A stretch of DNA of 7,305 bases, taken from contig CAZNOX010000034.1 in NCBI GenBank assembly GCA_964574875.1, positions 1 to 7,305 on the forward strand, in the 5' to 3' direction. The stretch's first letter is position 1, and every line of letters begins with the position of its first letter. This DNA is from DSCS01 sp035391585 (lineage in GTDB: Bacteria > Macinerneyibacteriota > Macinerneyibacteria > Macinerneyibacteriales > DSCS01). The position numbers and the translations under genes are program-made. Below are positions 6,198-7,305 of the stretch, piece by piece. A model generated the notes under the pieces. It saw only the letters and a program-made list of their open reading frames with translations. It had not been told where the DNA came from and searched no databases.

Positions 6198-7305
6198 CCC
6201 GTCTCCTTCCCGAAATTCTTCAGCAGAAAACTGCGCAGGGAAAGCTCCTGGAGCCAGAAGCGTCCCTTATGGAAGGTGAGCTTCCCTGTCTGCGCGTCAT
6301 AGGAGTACCGGCCGGGACGCCCGTTGACATGGAGCTGTTCACATGTGATGACTTTGATCAGGGGAGAAAATTCCGTGATGTAAAATTTCTTATCTTTTGC
6401 CGACTGAAGAAAATCGACGCTGAGAATCACCGAACCCAACTCCTTTTTCAGAGCACGGGCGATATGAATGGGCTCTGCCGGGAGAGATTTTTTGATCGTG
6501 GGACTCAACCCCGAAGCCCTGAAATCGCGTTTGGGCGGAACACGATAATACCCGAAAATATGGTCATCATCAATAATGGTGATCCGCAGATCAAACCCGG
6601 TATGCGGAATATACTCCTGAAAAAAGAGGCTGTTTTTCAGTCGCATCCCGGGCCAGCAGGTTCTGAGTCCCGGACCGAAGGCTTTTCGTATCAGAGAGCG
6701 GGCTCTTCGTCTGTCGGGGATCATAACAACCCCCTGAGATGCGGAGGAGGGAAAGACTTTGTGAACCTGGGGGAAAGACGCTGATTCAACCCAGTCCATG
6801 GCTTCCCGGTAATCGTGGGTCAAAAACGTCTCCGGAAAAGGAAATCCTTTATGCAGCAGATATTCGGACTGCAATCCTTTATCCCCGTAGATCATGGTAT
6901 CACTGAATGAGGGGAATGTCGGGATATCCAGGTGTTCTTTCATGAAAAAAAACTTACGCCGAAACTCTGAAAGATCCCAGGGACACTCGAGAGAGCGCCA
7001 GACAAGACAATCGCAGTCCCGGATTTCGTCCATCCAGCGGGAAGAGTGGATATCCACAAAGCGGTAGGGAATGTGGTTAGCCAGGCAGAAACGCTCATAT
7101 TTCGTGTAATAGGGGAGCGGATCGTGGTCTTGGACGATCCCCACAACGGGGACAACCGCCAACTTGTCAAGATCGAGATAGACCGGATCCGCATCATGAA
7201 GGGAAGGATCCTCTTTGCTGCAGGGACGGACCCTGCTTGAAAAACGGTATTTGACGGAGCGTCCCAGACGCCCCAGGACCGGAAACCGGACTAAAAGATG
7301 TTTCA
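6194..7305 (-). CDS. RimK-like ATP-grasp ligase (5' end at or beyond window edge)
   Basis: The frame is open to the right edge. If translation began at the TTG at 7162 the protein would have 322 residues, but that TTG has no Shine-Dalgarno, and 47 more codons upstream read as ordinary protein (RFPVLGRLGRSVKYRF near the edge). No ATG or GTG occurs among them; the edge bases (xTG) could be part of the true start, or it lies further out. Counting from the TTG, the ATP-grasp marks are HKVFPSSASQGVVMI (134-148, K135), FFQEYIP (180-186), DLRITI (191-196, the D-x-R motif of RimK), FRASG (214-218), SVDFL (248-252) and ITEFSP (262-267), where E-x-N is replaced by E264-F-S266. The glycine loop is also unusual (SSASQG). 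It is a paralog of the gene at 3605-4621 and should likewise join an amine to an acyl phosphate. It overlaps the next gene by 4 bases (ATGA). Substrate unknown. Confidence 0.85.
   Translation of the reverse strand, partial: KHLLVRFPVLGRLGRSVKYRFSSRVRPCSKEDPSLHDADPVYLDLDKLAVVPVVGIVQDHDPLPYYTKYERFCLANHIPYRFVDIHSSRWMDEIRDCDCLVWRSLECPWDLSEFRRKFFFMKEHLDIPTFPSFSDTMIYGDKGLQSEYLLHKGFPFPETFLTHDYREAMDWVESASFPQVHKVFPSSASQGVVMIPDRRRARSLIRKAFGPGLRTCWPGMRLKNSLFFQEYIPHTGFDLRITIIDDDHIFGYYRVPPKRDFRASGLSPTIKKSLPAEPIHIARALKKELGSVILSVDFLQSAKDKKFYITEFSPLIKVITCEQLHVNGRPGRYSYDAQTGKLTFHKGRFWLQELSLRSFLLKNFGKETG
6203..6208 (-). promoter_or_regulatory. Ribosome binding site inside the upstream ATP-grasp gene
   Basis: AAGGAG lies five bases before the ATG at 6197 and within the last codons of the preceding gene (lysine and glutamate of its KETG end). 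It fixes the start of the asparagine-synthetase-like gene and hence the absence of a cysteine at position 2. Confidence 0.7.

Noticed and set aside
4611..7305. Lasso peptide locus, because lasso cyclase is an asparagine-synthetase homolog
   Set aside because: No RRE/B1 protein, no transglutaminase-like B2 protease and no small precursor gene are present, and the neighbours are ATP-grasp ligases.
1..7305. Very frequent GATC tetramers as a possible origin or methylation signal
   Set aside because: They are spread over all genes and are explained by the preference for ATC isoleucine and GAT/ATC codon neighbours; there is no clustering.

Overview
The window is a single, tightly packed, leftward (minus-strand) run of eight genes with no intergenic gap longer than 7 bases. 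The stop of one gene overlaps or nearly touches the start of the next throughout, and most starts have strong Shine-Dalgarno sequences. The first and last genes are cut by the window edges. Base composition is slightly GC-rich and even across the genes. An ECF sigma factor, a single-span membrane protein and an exported PDZ protein point to a bacterium, probably with a Gram-negative-type envelope. The radical SAM enzyme fits an anaerobe or facultative anaerobe. I cannot place the lineage from this sequence.

Read in the direction of transcription (right to left), the first half is an amide/peptide-ligase island. It holds a RimK-like ATP-grasp enzyme (6194-7305, open at the right edge), an asparagine-synthetase-like enzyme without the amidotransferase cysteine (4611-6197), a second ATP-grasp enzyme paralogous to the first (3605-4621), and a third of the sugar-transfer-associated type (2554-3612). 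A COG1313-type radical SAM protein (1580-2557) follows. Four adjacent enzymes that activate carboxylates with ATP suggest stepwise assembly of an amide-linked small molecule, a short peptide, or a modification of a surface polymer. No carrier protein, adenylation domain, precursor peptide or transporter is visible, so the product is unknown.

The second half is a regulatory and envelope module. It comprises an ECF sigma-70 factor (1049-1573), a putative membrane anti-sigma factor translationally coupled to it (633-1052), and a signal-peptide-bearing protein with two PDZ domains (1-625, open at the left edge). A sequence resembling an ECF-type promoter (-35 TGCAAC, 16-base spacer, -10 CGTATA) lies just upstream of the sigma-factor GTG, inside the end of the radical SAM gene. 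If real, it would let the module be autoregulated separately from the ligase genes and would give a nearly leaderless mRNA.

I saw no RNA genes, CRISPR arrays, insertion sequences, terminators or non-coding stretches over 300 bases.
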